Positions 9,160 to 18,660 of a stretch of DNA of 64,000 bases are shown piece after piece (positions within the stretch are counted from its first letter, which is position 1; each line of letters opens with the position of its first letter). The DNA lies in NCBI RefSeq assembly GCF_000576305.1, contig NZ_BAVZ01000004.1, positions 248,001 through 312,000 on the forward strand, read 5' to 3'. This DNA comes from Paenibacillus pini JCM 16418 (lineage in GTDB: Bacteria > Bacillota > Bacilli > Paenibacillales > Paenibacillaceae). The notes beneath the pieces are model-generated. The model did not search any database. It was not told the DNA's origin and saw nothing but the letters and a program-made list of their open reading frames with translations. Made by a program: the position numbers and the translations under genes.

Positions 9160-10590
9160 TTATTTTTTCATTTTATTACGTATCGGATTAGGGGAGCTCG
9201 ATTGAGAGGGTCTCTTCTTAAGCATCCAAAAAGGGCCTCTAACAAATATATCTCTCCAGTCTCCAGGATACATTGGTGCTATGGACGTAACGTAAGATGT
9301 CCCAAGACTTGTAAGTTTCGACAGGTGAATGACAATCACAGCAATACCCATCATTAGACCAAAGTTACCCCAAATGCCTGCAAGAATAATGAGGAAAAAG
9401 CGAGCAAACCGAATCGACGCGCTCATTACATAACTCGGAATAACGAAGGAAGCTATGGCTGACAATGCTACGGAAATAATTAAAATGTTACTTGTCAGCC
9501 CTGCCTGTACAGCAGCCTGACCAATAACGATCCCACCAACGATTCCAATGGTTTGGCCGATCTTAGTGGGGAGTCTGGCTCCCGCTTCTCGCAATAGCTC
9601 AATTGTCACCTCCATAAGGAGAGCTTCAAACACAGGAGGAAACGGTACTCTACTCCGTGATTCGATCAAAGTATATATTAGATTCTCTGGAATCATCTCA
9701 TAATGGTACGTCAGAACCGAAACATAAATAGCTGTGAAGGAGATCGTCACCACAAATGCAATATACCTCAAAAGCCTTGTCGCAGTACCTATAATCCAGC
9801 GCTGATAATAATCATCAGGCGAAATGAAAAATTCGAAAAATGAAGTGGGCGATGAGATTACAGACGGGCTTTCATCCATAACCGTAATAATTCTGCCCGC
9901 AGCCAGTTTTGACACGGCAAGGTCTGGTCTTTCTGTCGTTAAGAAAAGCGGGAAAATTGAATTTGGGAAATCATCAATATGCTGCACTAACATATTCGTA
10001 TCAATAATCACATCAATTTCTATGCTCTTAATCCTATCGATCATCTGATCCACATAATCCATATTGACAATGCCATCGATGTAGAGAACATATACATCTG
10101 TCTTGCCAACCTCACCTACAGTCAACTTCACGACCTTCAGATGGGAGCTTTTAAGTTTGCGTCTTAGAAGCGACAAATTAGTTGAAGCGGACTCTGTAAA
10201 TGCATCATGTGGCCCAATAATTACGGTCTCAGTTTCAGATTGCTGGATTGCTCTAGTTTCCGGACCATACAGATTAATTAAATAAGAACCCGTTTGGCAA
10301 AAGATAGCTACTCCGCCTTCGAGAACGCCATTTACCATCGTTTTGCTGTCCTCTAACCGAACGTAAAGAGAGCTTTGGAGTATTGCTTCCAGTTCATCTT
10401 CTGCCTGAATATTAGTAAAGGGAGTGACGACGTCTCGCTCGAATTCATCTTGATTAATTAGATAATAGAAGTAGACTATATCCGCCTGGATCACAGGGAA
10501 ATTACGATGAATCAAATCTGCGCAGCGATCAAATTCCTTCAATATGTACGACAAGGAGAGTTCTCCTGCTTCCTTTTCATCTACCTTCAT
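9160..10590 (-). CDS. Spore germination protein, GerA family (complete)
   Basis: A 476-residue GerA subunit. The start is ATG 10590, six bases after GGAGGAG; an upstream in-frame extension has no ribosome site and crosses the preceding terminator. Residues about 1-250 form the cytoplasmic N-terminal domain (VYVLYIDGIVNMDYVDQMI, then ERPDLAVSKLAAGRI). A C-terminal half with about five TM segments follows, with PFPPVFEALLMEVTIELLREAGARLP and IGIVGGIVIGQAAVQAGL, signature regions of the family. First gene of the gerA-gerB-gerC operon. Expression is normally from a forespore sigma-G promoter, not identified here. Confidence 0.93.
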   Translation of the reverse strand: MKVDEKEAGELSLSYILKEFDRCADLIHRNFPVIQADIVYFYYLINQDEFERDVVTPFTNIQAEDELEAILQSSLYVRLEDSKTMVNGVLEGGVAIFCQTGSYLINLYGPETRAIQQSETETVIIGPHDAFTESASTNLSLLRRKLKSSHLKVVKLTVGEVGKTDVYVLYIDGIVNMDYVDQMIDRIKSIEIDVIIDTNMLVQHIDDFPNSIFPLFLTTERPDLAVSKLAAGRIITVMDESPSVISSPTSFFEFFISPDDYYQRWIIGTATRLLRYIAFVVTISFTAIYVSVLTYHYEMIPENLIYTLIESRSRVPFPPVFEALLMEVTIELLREAGARLPTKIGQTIGIVGGIVIGQAAVQAGLTSNILIISVALSAIASFVIPSYVMSASIRFARFFLIILAGIWGNFGLMMGIAVIVIHLSKLTSLGTSYVTSIAPMYPGDWRDIFVRGPFWMLKKRPSQSSSPNPIRNKMKK

Positions 10591-10661
10591 ACATGTCTCC
10601 TCCTCTCCAGCATCTTTAGTCTGGTTTCTTAAAGGGAAAATATACAATTTATTCTTTAAAA

Positions 10662-10687
10662 AACAAAAAAGCCGCGCACAGCGCGGC
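10662..10687 (-). terminator. Strong terminator after padR
   Basis: On the minus strand the perfect stem GCCGCGC-TGT-GCGCGGC is followed by six T. It separates the PadR gene (stop at 10710) from the gerA operon. Confidence 0.92.
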
Positions 10688-10709
10688 TTAACTAACATTC
10701 ATATTCATC

Positions 10710-11224
10710 TTATTGATTACGTAATTCTAGAATGGTCTGTTCCAACCAATCATGATCACACTTAAGCAGTGCAATCCGGTGCCGAAAGGATAAATTCACA
10801 CCACTTCCCTTACCATGATCTGGTATAAGAGAATAGGTGTGTAACATGACTTGTATCTTCTTCAGTTTCATCTCTAATAGGTCACAGACAACTTCCTTGG
10901 GGAGATGATCGATAAACATAAGTCCAATATCGCCAGTAGGGGTCACATTCTCAACATGTACTAACGAGTTACGAAGTAGCTCAAAGAATTTTTCTTGTCC
11001 CGTACCCGTAATGGAATACATTTGTCTTGGCGGCCGATTGCTTCCTGCTCTACACTGACATCCACATAACCTGCTTTATCTAAACGCTTCAAAATCGAGT
11101 AAGCCGTTGCTTTTTTCATATCGGAAACTTGCCCTAAATTTCGTTCAATAAAATCATTAATTTGATATCCATGCTGGCTCTGAGCCATTAATAATCCCAA
11201 TACTAGTAGTTCACGCTCATCCAT
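10710..11224 (-). pseudogene. PadR-family transcriptional regulator, frame-broken by one missing base
   Basis: The first frame (from ATG 11224, GAAGGAG upstream) encodes a PadR winged helix, ELLVLGLLMAQSQHGYQI..., ATAYSILKRLDKAGYV. The second frame, down to 10710, continues MYSITGTGQEKFFELL with the C-terminal dimerisation helices. Adding one G at about 11041 gives EQEGNRPPRQMYSITGTG, exactly the family wing sequence. The joined length (about 171 aa) is normal for the longer PadR group. PadR proteins repress neighbouring efflux or stress genes; no obvious target is adjacent except possibly itself. Probably intact in the organism. Confidence 0.83.
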
Positions 11225-11321
11225 TTCGAAAAAACTCCTTCACATGCTTCTAACATTAGTATAGTTACACTTGACTAAAAGGTCAAAAAATATGCTGTCG
11301 TAGCGACATTTTTCATATAAA

Positions 11322-11368
11322 AAGAACGATTGCCCTATCCTTTTAAAAGGTTAGGAACAATCGTTCTT
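11322..11368 (-). terminator. Terminator after hybrid histidine kinase
   Basis: The arms AAGAACGATTG and CAATCGTTCTT, with an inner CCTATCC...GGTTAGG pairing, form a long hairpin followed on the minus strand by TTTTTATATG. It lies 32 bp after the kinase stop. Confidence 0.85.
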
Positions 11369-11399
11369 ACTATACCGTTATTGTTCAATTTGGCTACGA

Positions 11400-14153
11400 T
11401 TAGCTAACTTCAACCTTCGTTAACCATATTTTCATACGTGATATAACTTCACTAATATTTAAAGGTTTACTCAAATAATCCGAAGCTCCAGCGGCCAGAC
11501 ATTTATCTTTGTCTTCCTTCATCGCTTTCGCGGTAAGCGCCAATATAGGCAGATCATTTAATTCGAGTGTCGTACGAATGTTACGCATGGTCTGATAACC
11601 ATCCATTTCGGGCATCATGATATCCATAAGAACAATATCGATATCTTGCTCAGCCTGCAACATATCCAAACACTCGTAACCATTTTGCGCTGTTAACACT
11701 TTCATATTGTATTTCTCCAAGGCATTGGCAAGAGCGTATACATTACGGATATCATCATCGACGACCAAGACTTTCTTTCCGTCAAATAATTTAGACTCTT
11801 CCATAATATACTGACCTTCTTCTTGTTGATAGACCGTTGGGTCCGAGCTCCATGCACTTCTAGTTAGAGGCTCCGTGTCTAAAGAAGCTACCTTGGATAC
11901 CTCCGGCAGGGTCATCATGAGAGGCGACTCATCAATATGCTCTACCTGATATGGTATCTGGAGTCTGAACGTACTTCCTTCGCCTTCCTGACTCTCAACG
12001 ACCAAATCCCCACCAAGTAACTGGGCAAACTGAAGTGAAATCGACAATCCAAGTCCTGTACCACCAAACTTACGTGCAGTCGCTCCATCAGCCTGTTTAA
12101 ATGCTTCAAAGATTAACTCCTGTTGATGCTCTGGAATACCTACTCCTGTATCTTGTACTGCAAAGACAAGTGTTTGGTTTGAAGTAGGTTCTATAGATGT
12201 AATTACGGAGTCCTGTATATATACGCTTAAATTGACGTGTCCACGCTCTGTAAACTTAAAGGCATTGGATAATAAATTCCTTAGAATTTGATGTAGTCTA
12301 AGTTCATCACTGTAAATAATGTCCGATACATTCGGAGCAATGTCGATAGTGAAATGAAGTGATTTGGATTCCGCAGTCTTTTCAAACAAACGATACAAGA
12401 CATCGGGTAGCTCCGTCATATTAACAGGCGCAATTTCCAATTGAACTTTGCCCGCCTCCACCTTAGACAAATCTAAGATGTCGTTGATCAAATGTAACAA
12501 ATCAGTCCCTGATGAATGAATAACTGACGCATATTTAACCTCTTCTTCCAGCAAGTTGCCGCTCTTGTTCTCCGATAATATTTGCGAGAGGATCAGCATG
12601 CTGTTAAGCGGTGTTCGAAGCTCATGCGACATATTTGCCAGAAATTCAGATTTATAATTCGAACTCGTCTTGACCTGTTCGGCATATTTCTCCATCTCCG
12701 CAGCCGCTGACTCAGCACTATTCTTCTGAACCTCAAGCTTATCGTTCAAGGTCATTAATTCATCTGTTTGCATATGCAGTTCTTCAGATTGAACTTGCAG
12801 TTCCTCTGTCTGTACTTGTAACTCTTCTGACTGAGCCTGTAGTTCTTCATTCATTGATTGTGATTCCATATACAGACGCTGGATTTCCATTCGATTTATT
12901 ACGCTATGCATGGTCACACCAGTGTTATCTAGCATTTGTTTAAGCATTTCCATATGATGGTCACTTAACTTCTGAAGAGCTGCAATTTCAAGTACTGCCA
13001 GTGTTAGACCTTCAAATATGATTGGCGCAACTAAAATATACGATGGTGGCGTACTACCTAGCCCTGACGATATTTGGACATACTGAGCAGGTACTTGTTC
13101 GAGCGCAATTATCTTCTGATCTGCTGCGCTTTGACCTACAAGTCCTTCACCCCATGCAATAACAGACTTACCAGCATTGTTATCTTTATCCCCTGCATAA
13201 GAGGCCATTTTAACCAATTCATTATCTTTTACCGTGTACAGCACACTATACGGAACATTGAGAAGGAATGCCGATTTGTTTACGAAGACCTCACTGAGAG
13301 ACTTAAGATTAGATTCGTTCTGCACAAGTGTGGAAACTTCAGCAATTTGATCTTTCATCTCGCTTTGCTGCTCCATTACTTCCAGAAGTTCATTCATTCC
13401 ACGACCTAAGTCTGCAATCTCATCTCGAGTTCGTATCTGAATTCGTCGATTTAGATTACCGCCAGCAGCGATATCTTTGATCGTGCCTGTTACATCCTTA
13501 ATCGTTGTTACGATATTTCTTGAGATCACAATCGCGACGGCAATTGATACTAGTGCAACGATGGCCCAGAGAATATAGATTGTTATAATTAAACGTTCAT
13601 TACTTGATGCTAGATTAGCAATTCGTTCATTCGTTAGTGTCTTCTCCGTATTTAGAAAAGAAGTGAACTTATTGCGCATCGCATCCATTTCAGGCTTACC
13701 AAGATCATTCTTGAAAAAGTTAAGTACTTCATCTTCTCGCTTATTCTTCTTCATATCGATCGATGGCTTACCTGCGATATCAATCCACTTCATAATATTC
13801 ATTTTAATATTGTTAAGATTCTTCTGCTGATCCGGATTGTCAGAAATCAGATTATACAGTTTGTTGTAATCCACTTCCCACTGCGTACTACCATTATTAT
13901 AGGGCTCAAGATAACTTGGATCCCCCGTAATGACATAACCTCGCTGACCTGTCTCCATATCCAGCAAGTATTTCTCCACATTATGGGCTAAATCATGCAC
14001 TTCAATATCATGTTTACTTAAGAAATCTGTTTCTTTCTGTAAAGAAGCCACTCGGCTTGAGACAACCAGAAGAAATACACCGACACATACCAGGATGAGT
14101 ATGTATCCGAGTGTGATTTTCGAGCGTATATTTAATTTCAATTTCCCCGGCAA
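11400..14153 (-). CDS. CHASE3-HAMP-GAF hybrid sensor histidine kinase with receiver domain
   Basis: A 917-residue membrane sensor. TM1 is at about 14-33, a CHASE3 extracellular domain follows (METGQRGYVITGDPSYLEPYN), TM2 at about 188-210, HAMP to about 260, a GAF domain at about 280-420, then a heptad coiled coil with four repeats of the type SEELQVQTEELQ. Next come HisKA (NMSHELRTPLNSML), HATPase (DILDLSKVEAGK, VQDTGVGIPEHQQE, GGTGLGLSIS) and a C-terminal receiver (VLVVDDDIRN, LMDIMMPEMDGYQ). It resembles hybrid kinases in Paenibacillus that feed phosphorelays. No separate response regulator is adjacent. Monocistronic with its own terminator. The signal is unknown. Confidence 0.92.
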   Translation of the reverse strand: MPGKLKLNIRSKITLGYILILVCVGVFLLVVSSRVASLQKETDFLSKHDIEVHDLAHNVEKYLLDMETGQRGYVITGDPSYLEPYNNGSTQWEVDYNKLYNLISDNPDQQKNLNNIKMNIMKWIDIAGKPSIDMKKNKREDEVLNFFKNDLGKPEMDAMRNKFTSFLNTEKTLTNERIANLASSNERLIITIYILWAIVALVSIAVAIVISRNIVTTIKDVTGTIKDIAAGGNLNRRIQIRTRDEIADLGRGMNELLEVMEQQSEMKDQIAEVSTLVQNESNLKSLSEVFVNKSAFLLNVPYSVLYTVKDNELVKMASYAGDKDNNAGKSVIAWGEGLVGQSAADQKIIALEQVPAQYVQISSGLGSTPPSYILVAPIIFEGLTLAVLEIAALQKLSDHHMEMLKQMLDNTGVTMHSVINRMEIQRLYMESQSMNEELQAQSEELQVQTEELQVQSEELHMQTDELMTLNDKLEVQKNSAESAAAEMEKYAEQVKTSSNYKSEFLANMSHELRTPLNSMLILSQILSENKSGNLLEEEVKYASVIHSSGTDLLHLINDILDLSKVEAGKVQLEIAPVNMTELPDVLYRLFEKTAESKSLHFTIDIAPNVSDIIYSDELRLHQILRNLLSNAFKFTERGHVNLSVYIQDSVITSIEPTSNQTLVFAVQDTGVGIPEHQQELIFEAFKQADGATARKFGGTGLGLSISLQFAQLLGGDLVVESQEGEGSTFRLQIPYQVEHIDESPLMMTLPEVSKVASLDTEPLTRSAWSSDPTVYQQEEGQYIMEESKLFDGKKVLVVDDDIRNVYALANALEKYNMKVLTAQNGYECLDMLQAEQDIDIVLMDIMMPEMDGYQTMRNIRTTLELNDLPILALTAKAMKEDKDKCLAAGASDYLSKPLNISEVISRMKIWLTKVEVS

Positions 14154-14692
14154 AACGACACCCTCCGTCCTACTAATTTCTCTCTATCGAAACAAAGTTA
14201 TTAACTATATAATAAAAGGCTCATTGAAACATTTTAAGTCTAGTAACTATTTATTTCAACTGTTATATAAAGTAGATTACTTATAAGCAGCCGATCATTC
14301 CGAGATAATCATAAATCTGTGACAACTTGTGTCAAAATAACCATACTGCTCAATTTGTTTATGTATATTCCGTCGCTGCTACTCATATGTAGTAACTGAG
14401 AAATCTTGAACTTTCCAAGGAATCGTATTCAAGCAATGCTCAAACTGATTATTTAGTACTTCGAAGAGTTTATTTAATTTCTGATTAATTAGACCACCAA
14501 ACCGTTGAGTTATAAACAATCGCAGTTAAATCTAATTGTTTCAGCATTTCTTTGAAAACAGTTTGTTTAGAATCGATGATGCGCGAAACCTCCAATCATT
14601 AAATAATAAGGTCTATTTAGAAAAAAATGGATTTGAAACTACTAACTATTATACCATTAAAATATGAAGTGGGAGCCCCTTTATACATAAAT
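14154..14692 (-). other. Gene-poor gap with a decayed minus-strand reading frame
   Basis: No intact gene. On the minus strand, about 14390-14580, two adjacent frames can be joined: SKQTVFKEMLKQLDLTAIVY then GLINQKLNKLFEVLNNQFEH, ending SVTTYE at 14388. This looks like the tail of a decayed protein gene interrupted by stops and a frame change. I do not recognise the family. The rest of the gap, including the kinase promoter region, shows no clear structure. Confidence 0.35.
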
Positions 14693-14720
14693 AACCTTCC
14701 CCTATTCATAGGGAAAGGTT
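14693..14720 (-). terminator. Hairpin terminator after ABC importer operon
   Basis: AACCTTCCCCTA and TAGGGAAAGGTT pair around a short loop, 45 bp beyond the ATPase stop. The T tract on the minus strand is short (TTATTT), so termination may be weak. Confidence 0.6.
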
Positions 14721-14764
14721 ATTGGGTCTAGCTACAGTGAATTATCTATTCGGTTCGTTCCTTA

Positions 14765-15559
14765 TTAACCTAGCACAATTCGGTCATCCGCAAGTTTGTG
14801 ACCACTAATCTGTTCGAATTCGAAGAGTAGTCGTTCTACAGTCAGATTCTGCTTACGCTCCTCATCAATATCAAGAACGATTCGACCTTGATCCATCATA
14901 ATTAATCGGTTACCAAGTCGTATGGCTTGATCCATATTATGTGTTACCATAAGGGTCGTCAGTTTCAAATCTCTCACAATATTTTCAGTCAGACGGGTTA
15001 TTAATTCAGCTCTTGCTGGATCAAGTGCTGCAGTATGTTCGTCCAACAGTAGAATTTGTGGCTGTGTAAACGTCGCCATCAGGAGGCTTAACGCTTGACG
15101 CTCCCCTCCTGATAACGTACCAACTTTCGCACGTAAACGATCTTCTAGTCCTATGCCTAAGCGTTGAAGCTGTTCACGAAACATCACACGTCTACTTTGC
15201 TTGATACTAAATTTTAGACCGCGGGTCTTACCTCTGGCATAAGCCATGGCAAGATTCTCCTCAATCGTCATGTTTGGAGCAGTTCCAGCCATTGGATCTT
15301 GGAATACGCGACCTACCCAGCGACTACGACGGAATTCAGGCAGATGACTGATAACCTCACCATTAATACTTACTCCACCTGCATCGGGCTTCATAACGCC
15401 GGAAATTAAATTCATTAGCGTTGATTTACCTGCGCCATTACTGCCAATAACCGTTACGAAATCACCTGGATTTAGCTTAAGGTTAATATGATTCAGTGCT
15501 ATTTTTTCATCTGCAGTACCTGGATTAAACAATTTGGTAACATGCTGAATTTCAAGCAT
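14765..15559 (-). CDS. ABC transporter ATP-binding protein (TrpZ-type, COG1101)
   Basis: A 264-residue ATPase with Walker A IGSNGAGKST, signature LSGGERQALSLL, Walker B ILLLDEHTAALDP (Glu replaced by the family-typical EHTAALDP arrangement) and the H-loop MVTHNMDQAIRLG. The Asp-Glu-His-Thr motif is characteristic of the COG1101 group, which pairs with COG4120 permeases and COG2984 binding proteins. It energises the importer encoded by the two genes upstream; its start touches the permease stop at 15559. Substrates known in this family include tryptophan and tyrosine, but no T-box or amino-acid leader is visible here, so specificity is open. Confidence 0.9.
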   Translation of the reverse strand: MLEIQHVTKLFNPGTADEKIALNHINLKLNPGDFVTVIGSNGAGKSTLMNLISGVMKPDAGGVSINGEVISHLPEFRRSRWVGRVFQDPMAGTAPNMTIEENLAMAYARGKTRGLKFSIKQSRRVMFREQLQRLGIGLEDRLRAKVGTLSGGERQALSLLMATFTQPQILLLDEHTAALDPARAELITRLTENIVRDLKLTTLMVTHNMDQAIRLGNRLIMMDQGRIVLDIDEERKQNLTVERLLFEFEQISGHKLADDRIVLG

Positions 15560-16476
15560 CAGAAATCACCTCCGACAGCATGCTTATGGATGTTATTGGA
15601 TAATTCCTCTGAACGTTTCTTTGCCAGCTTCTTTTGCTTCACTGAGCGCCCTACAGATGGCAGCACAAGAGCAATAATAACGATTAAAGCGGTAATAATC
15701 TTTAGATCAGACGTATCCAACCACTCCACTCGAAGTGCGACGGCTACGACCATCCGATAGACAATTGCTCCAAGCACTACGGATATGGTCGTATGAATGA
15801 CATTCCGAGCCCCGAATATGGCTTCTCCAATGATTACGGAAGCCAGACCGACTACGATCATTCCGATTCCCATTGAAATATCGGCGAATCCAGTCTGTTG
15901 AGCAATTAACGCACCCGATAAAGCAACCAAGCCGTTGGACAAACTCACACCAATAATCTTTGTGTTATCGGTATTTGCACCGAAGCTGCGAATCATTCGT
16001 GCGTTATCACCGGTAGCTCTCAAAGCTAATCCCACATCTGTACGCATAAACAAGTTCATAAGTAACAGTACCACGATTACGACAATGGGCATGATAACCA
16101 TCGGATGAACGGAAGTGAATATCGTATTCTCATCCATTAAGGCAATGTTGGGCCTCCCCATCAATATACGCATGTTAATTGAATACAAAGCGATCATCAT
16201 CAGGATTCCAGACAATAGTCCATTAATTTTCCCTTTAGTATGCAGGAGTCCTGTACATAATCCTGCTGCGAGTCCTCCGCCAAAAGCAGTTAAGCTAACG
16301 ATCCATGGATTATAGCCATGGGAAATCATGATGGCTGAAATAGCTCCTCCTGTCGCGAAGCTACCATCAACCGTCAGATCTGGGAAATCAAGAATTCGAT
16401 ACGTAATATAGACTCCGAGGGCCATTAAAGAATAGAGCAGACCCTGCTGTATTGCTCCGTATAATGATTCAAGCAC
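15559..16476 (-). CDS. ABC transporter permease (TrpY-type, COG4120)
   Basis: A 305-residue integral membrane protein with about nine hydrophobic segments. Typical branched-chain-amino-acid-type permease motifs include FPDLTVDGSFATGGA near the N-terminus and LRATGDNARMIRSFGAN in the coupling loop that contacts the ATPase. It forms the channel of the importer with the ATPase at 14765 and the lipoprotein at 16542. It is separated from the binding-protein gene by a hairpin that probably lowers its expression relative to that gene. Confidence 0.9.
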   Translation of the reverse strand: MLESLYGAIQQGLLYSLMALGVYITYRILDFPDLTVDGSFATGGAISAIMISHGYNPWIVSLTAFGGGLAAGLCTGLLHTKGKINGLLSGILMMIALYSINMRILMGRPNIALMDENTIFTSVHPMVIMPIVVIVVLLLMNLFMRTDVGLALRATGDNARMIRSFGANTDNTKIIGVSLSNGLVALSGALIAQQTGFADISMGIGMIVVGLASVIIGEAIFGARNVIHTTISVVLGAIVYRMVVAVALRVEWLDTSDLKIITALIVIIALVLPSVGRSVKQKKLAKKRSEELSNNIHKHAVGGDF

Positions 16477-16502
16477 GATGTAACCCCCTTCAATAATGAA
16501 AA

Positions 16503-16528
16503 GAGTGGTCGAAGGATCTCGGCCACTC
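16503..16528 (-). terminator. Intra-operon hairpin between binding protein and permease
   Basis: GAGTGGTCGA and TCGGCCACTC form a ten-pair imperfect stem followed on the minus strand by TTTTC. Such partial terminators after solute-binding-protein genes commonly let the binding protein be made in excess. Confidence 0.65.
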
Positions 16529-16541
16529 CCGAATGTATGGC

Positions 16542-17585
16542 TTATTCAATAATGTCGTTGTCTTTATCTTGAACCTTTTCTTTCATAGCATCCGTAACTG
16601 TAATACCTTGGGCTTTCGCAGCCTTCAGATTAAGAATCAGATCCAGCTTCTCCTGCATTTTCACTTCCATATCACCAAGATTTTTACCATCTTTAAGAAC
16701 TTCTACTGCCATTTTACCTGCCTGATAACCGTGATCATAATATTTAAATCCGACTGTTGCAAAAGCTCCCTTCTCCACCGTATCACGGTCACTCGAGAAG
16801 AATGGAATATGTTTAGCATTAGCAACTTGTATAATCGTATCCGCTCCACTAACTACTATGTTATCAAGCGTGATATACAATGCGTCTACTCGACCGACAA
16901 GAGATTCTGTAGCTTGCTTAATTTCAGAAGTATTTGTAACGGCCGCTTTTACAAGCGTGATACCATGTGGTTTTAATGCTTCTTCAGCCTTACTCGCCAT
17001 CAATACAGCATTGGATTCACCTGTATTCAGGACGAGACCCAGCTTCTTCACATTTGGAAAATTCTCAGCAATGAAACCCATTAAATCAGTAACGGCCTTC
17101 GGGTTCATATCCGCAACCCCTGATACGTTACCACCGGGTTTTTCCAAATTTGATACCAGTTTTGCATTTAGCGGATCGGTTACACCTGCAAACAGGATAG
17201 GGGTTTCTTTTTCTTGTTTAACGATAGCTTGAGCAGATGGAGTCGCTATAGCTAAAATAAGATCATTATTATCTGCAGCCATCTTCTGAGCAATGGATAT
17301 GTTGTTGGCCTGATCGCCTTGAGCGTTGTTCGTGTCTACTCTAAGATTGTTATCCGCTTCTGATATTCCAGCATCTTTAAGTGCTGCAAGAAATCCTTCT
17401 CGAATGGCATCGAGCGATGGATGCTCCACGATTTGTGAAATGGCGATTTTATACGATTTCTTCTCTGTATCGCCGCCTTTATCGCTTGTTCCACCTGAAC
17501 CCGATGTATCTTTTGCATTACCACAGCCTGCTGCAGTCACGAGTAACGCAGACATTACAACAGATAACAACATTTTCTTTTTCAA
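16542..17585 (-). CDS. ABC transporter substrate-binding lipoprotein (TrpX-type, COG2984)
   Basis: A 347-residue binding protein. It starts with TTG (eight bases after AGGGG) and encodes a lipoprotein signal peptide ending LLVTAAGC, then a Gly/Ser-rich linker. The ABC_sub_bind fold follows, with IAISQIVEHPSLDAIREGF and VDALYITLDNIVVSGADT, the hallmark segments of COG2984. Anchored on the outer face, it delivers ligand to the permease downstream. First gene of the three-gene operon. Relatives bind tryptophan, tyrosine or other small aromatic ligands; the ligand here is inferred only by family. Confidence 0.9.
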   Translation of the reverse strand: MKKKMLLSVVMSALLVTAAGCGNAKDTSGSGGTSDKGGDTEKKSYKIAISQIVEHPSLDAIREGFLAALKDAGISEADNNLRVDTNNAQGDQANNISIAQKMAADNNDLILAIATPSAQAIVKQEKETPILFAGVTDPLNAKLVSNLEKPGGNVSGVADMNPKAVTDLMGFIAENFPNVKKLGLVLNTGESNAVLMASKAEEALKPHGITLVKAAVTNTSEIKQATESLVGRVDALYITLDNIVVSGADTIIQVANAKHIPFFSSDRDTVEKGAFATVGFKYYDHGYQAGKMAVEVLKDGKNLGDMEVKMQEKLDLILNLKAAKAQGITVTDAMKEKVQDKDNDIIE

Positions 17586-17686
17586 AAAAATTACCCCTCT
17601 CTAAATTCAGCTTCTTCTAAGTTCATATCGCAATGTCGTGTTACCTTATCAACACTTTTCCGTTCAACTGCGCTAAAGTATATGTA

Positions 17687-17715
17687 TAAAAAAAGAGAGC
17701 CCCGCAGCAGGAACT
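17687..17715 (-). terminator. Terminator after HAD phosphatase gene
   Basis: On the minus strand, AGTTCC-TGCTGC-GGGGCT (with G-U pairs) is followed by CTC and seven T. It separates the HAD gene from the ABC importer operon. Confidence 0.65.
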
Positions 17716-17847
17716 GTTTATTATTTCCTATCATATATGCGGTTCTCATCTACGTCAATTGGTAGAAAGCGAAAACCTTTCTTTTTTCAAAACCTTTTCA
17801 CGCTGATATGCTAGAGATATTTAAAGTTTATACATTTTCATTCTCGA

Positions 17848-18527
17848 TTACCTCGAAATGCTAGTTATAACATCCGCAAGCGCCATATCAGTCATGCTAG
17901 GAATCATTAAGCTATACTCCAGAAATGTATAGTGCTTCGTCATTTCGTTAGGAACAATTACGCAAGGCATACCTGCTGCAAAAGCAGCCTTAGAGCCGTT
18001 TATCGAATCTTCAAATGCGATCGCATCAGCAGGATCGACCCCTAGCTTTTCCGCACAAAGCAAATATAGTTCTGGATTCGGCTTAACCTCACTAACTACA
18101 TCAGCAGTACAGATTGCATCAAAGTAATGACGTAGGTCAAATTTGATTAAATAAGGCTCGATCCATTCATAAAATGAACTCGATGCAAGTCCGATTTTCA
18201 AATTCATCGCTGTGGCTGATTTTAAATACTGCTCAACTCCGGGTCTTGGTGTTGCAGCTTGAAGCATTTCCTTGAAGATCACATCCACTTTAGTTCGAAT
18301 GAGCTCAGTTTCCACCTTATGATCTAGTAACTCAACTAAATGTGTATATGGATTAAATACATCAAAAGATGTTCCACGCACTTGGCATAAGTTAGCAAGG
18401 GCAGCTCTTGGCCGTATTCGGCATAAACTTGGCAGAAAGCATGATAAGCGGGGGTCTCCGTATCTACCATCAATCCGTCAAAATCAAATATAATCGCTTG
18501 TGTCACTACCTTCACCTTCTCTTTCAT
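17848..18527 (-). pseudogene. HAD-superfamily phosphatase (beta-phosphoglucomutase-like), frame-broken
   Basis: Two frames join into a roughly 226-residue HAD subfamily IA enzyme. The first, from ATG 18527, has the nucleophile motif FDFDGLMVDTE then TYAKCV. The second resumes GTSFDVFNPYTHLVEL and carries motif II LASSSF, Lys in SEVKPNPELY and motif IV FEDSINGSKAAFAAGM. One extra G in GTGGAAC (plus-strand 18371-18377) restores KCVGTSFDVF. All catalytic motifs are then present. It probably dephosphorylates a sugar phosphate or similar small molecule. A GTG 24 bases downstream of the ATG, with AAGGTGAAGG before it, is an alternative start. Confidence 0.83.
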
Positions 18528-18660
18528 ATTTGCTTCTAGATACTGTTCAGCATAGGGCTATGGAAATCCTGCGCAATGACATCATAAAAGGGCCAGATGC
18601 TAGGCATTCGGCCCTAATGATGACCCAATATTTCATATCGCAAACGAAAAGAACTCCCGC

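Noticed and set aside
17586-17847. T-box or amino-acid riboswitch upstream of the TrpX-type importer
   Set aside because: I found no T-box core sequence or recognisable anti-terminator; only a terminator belonging to the preceding HAD gene.
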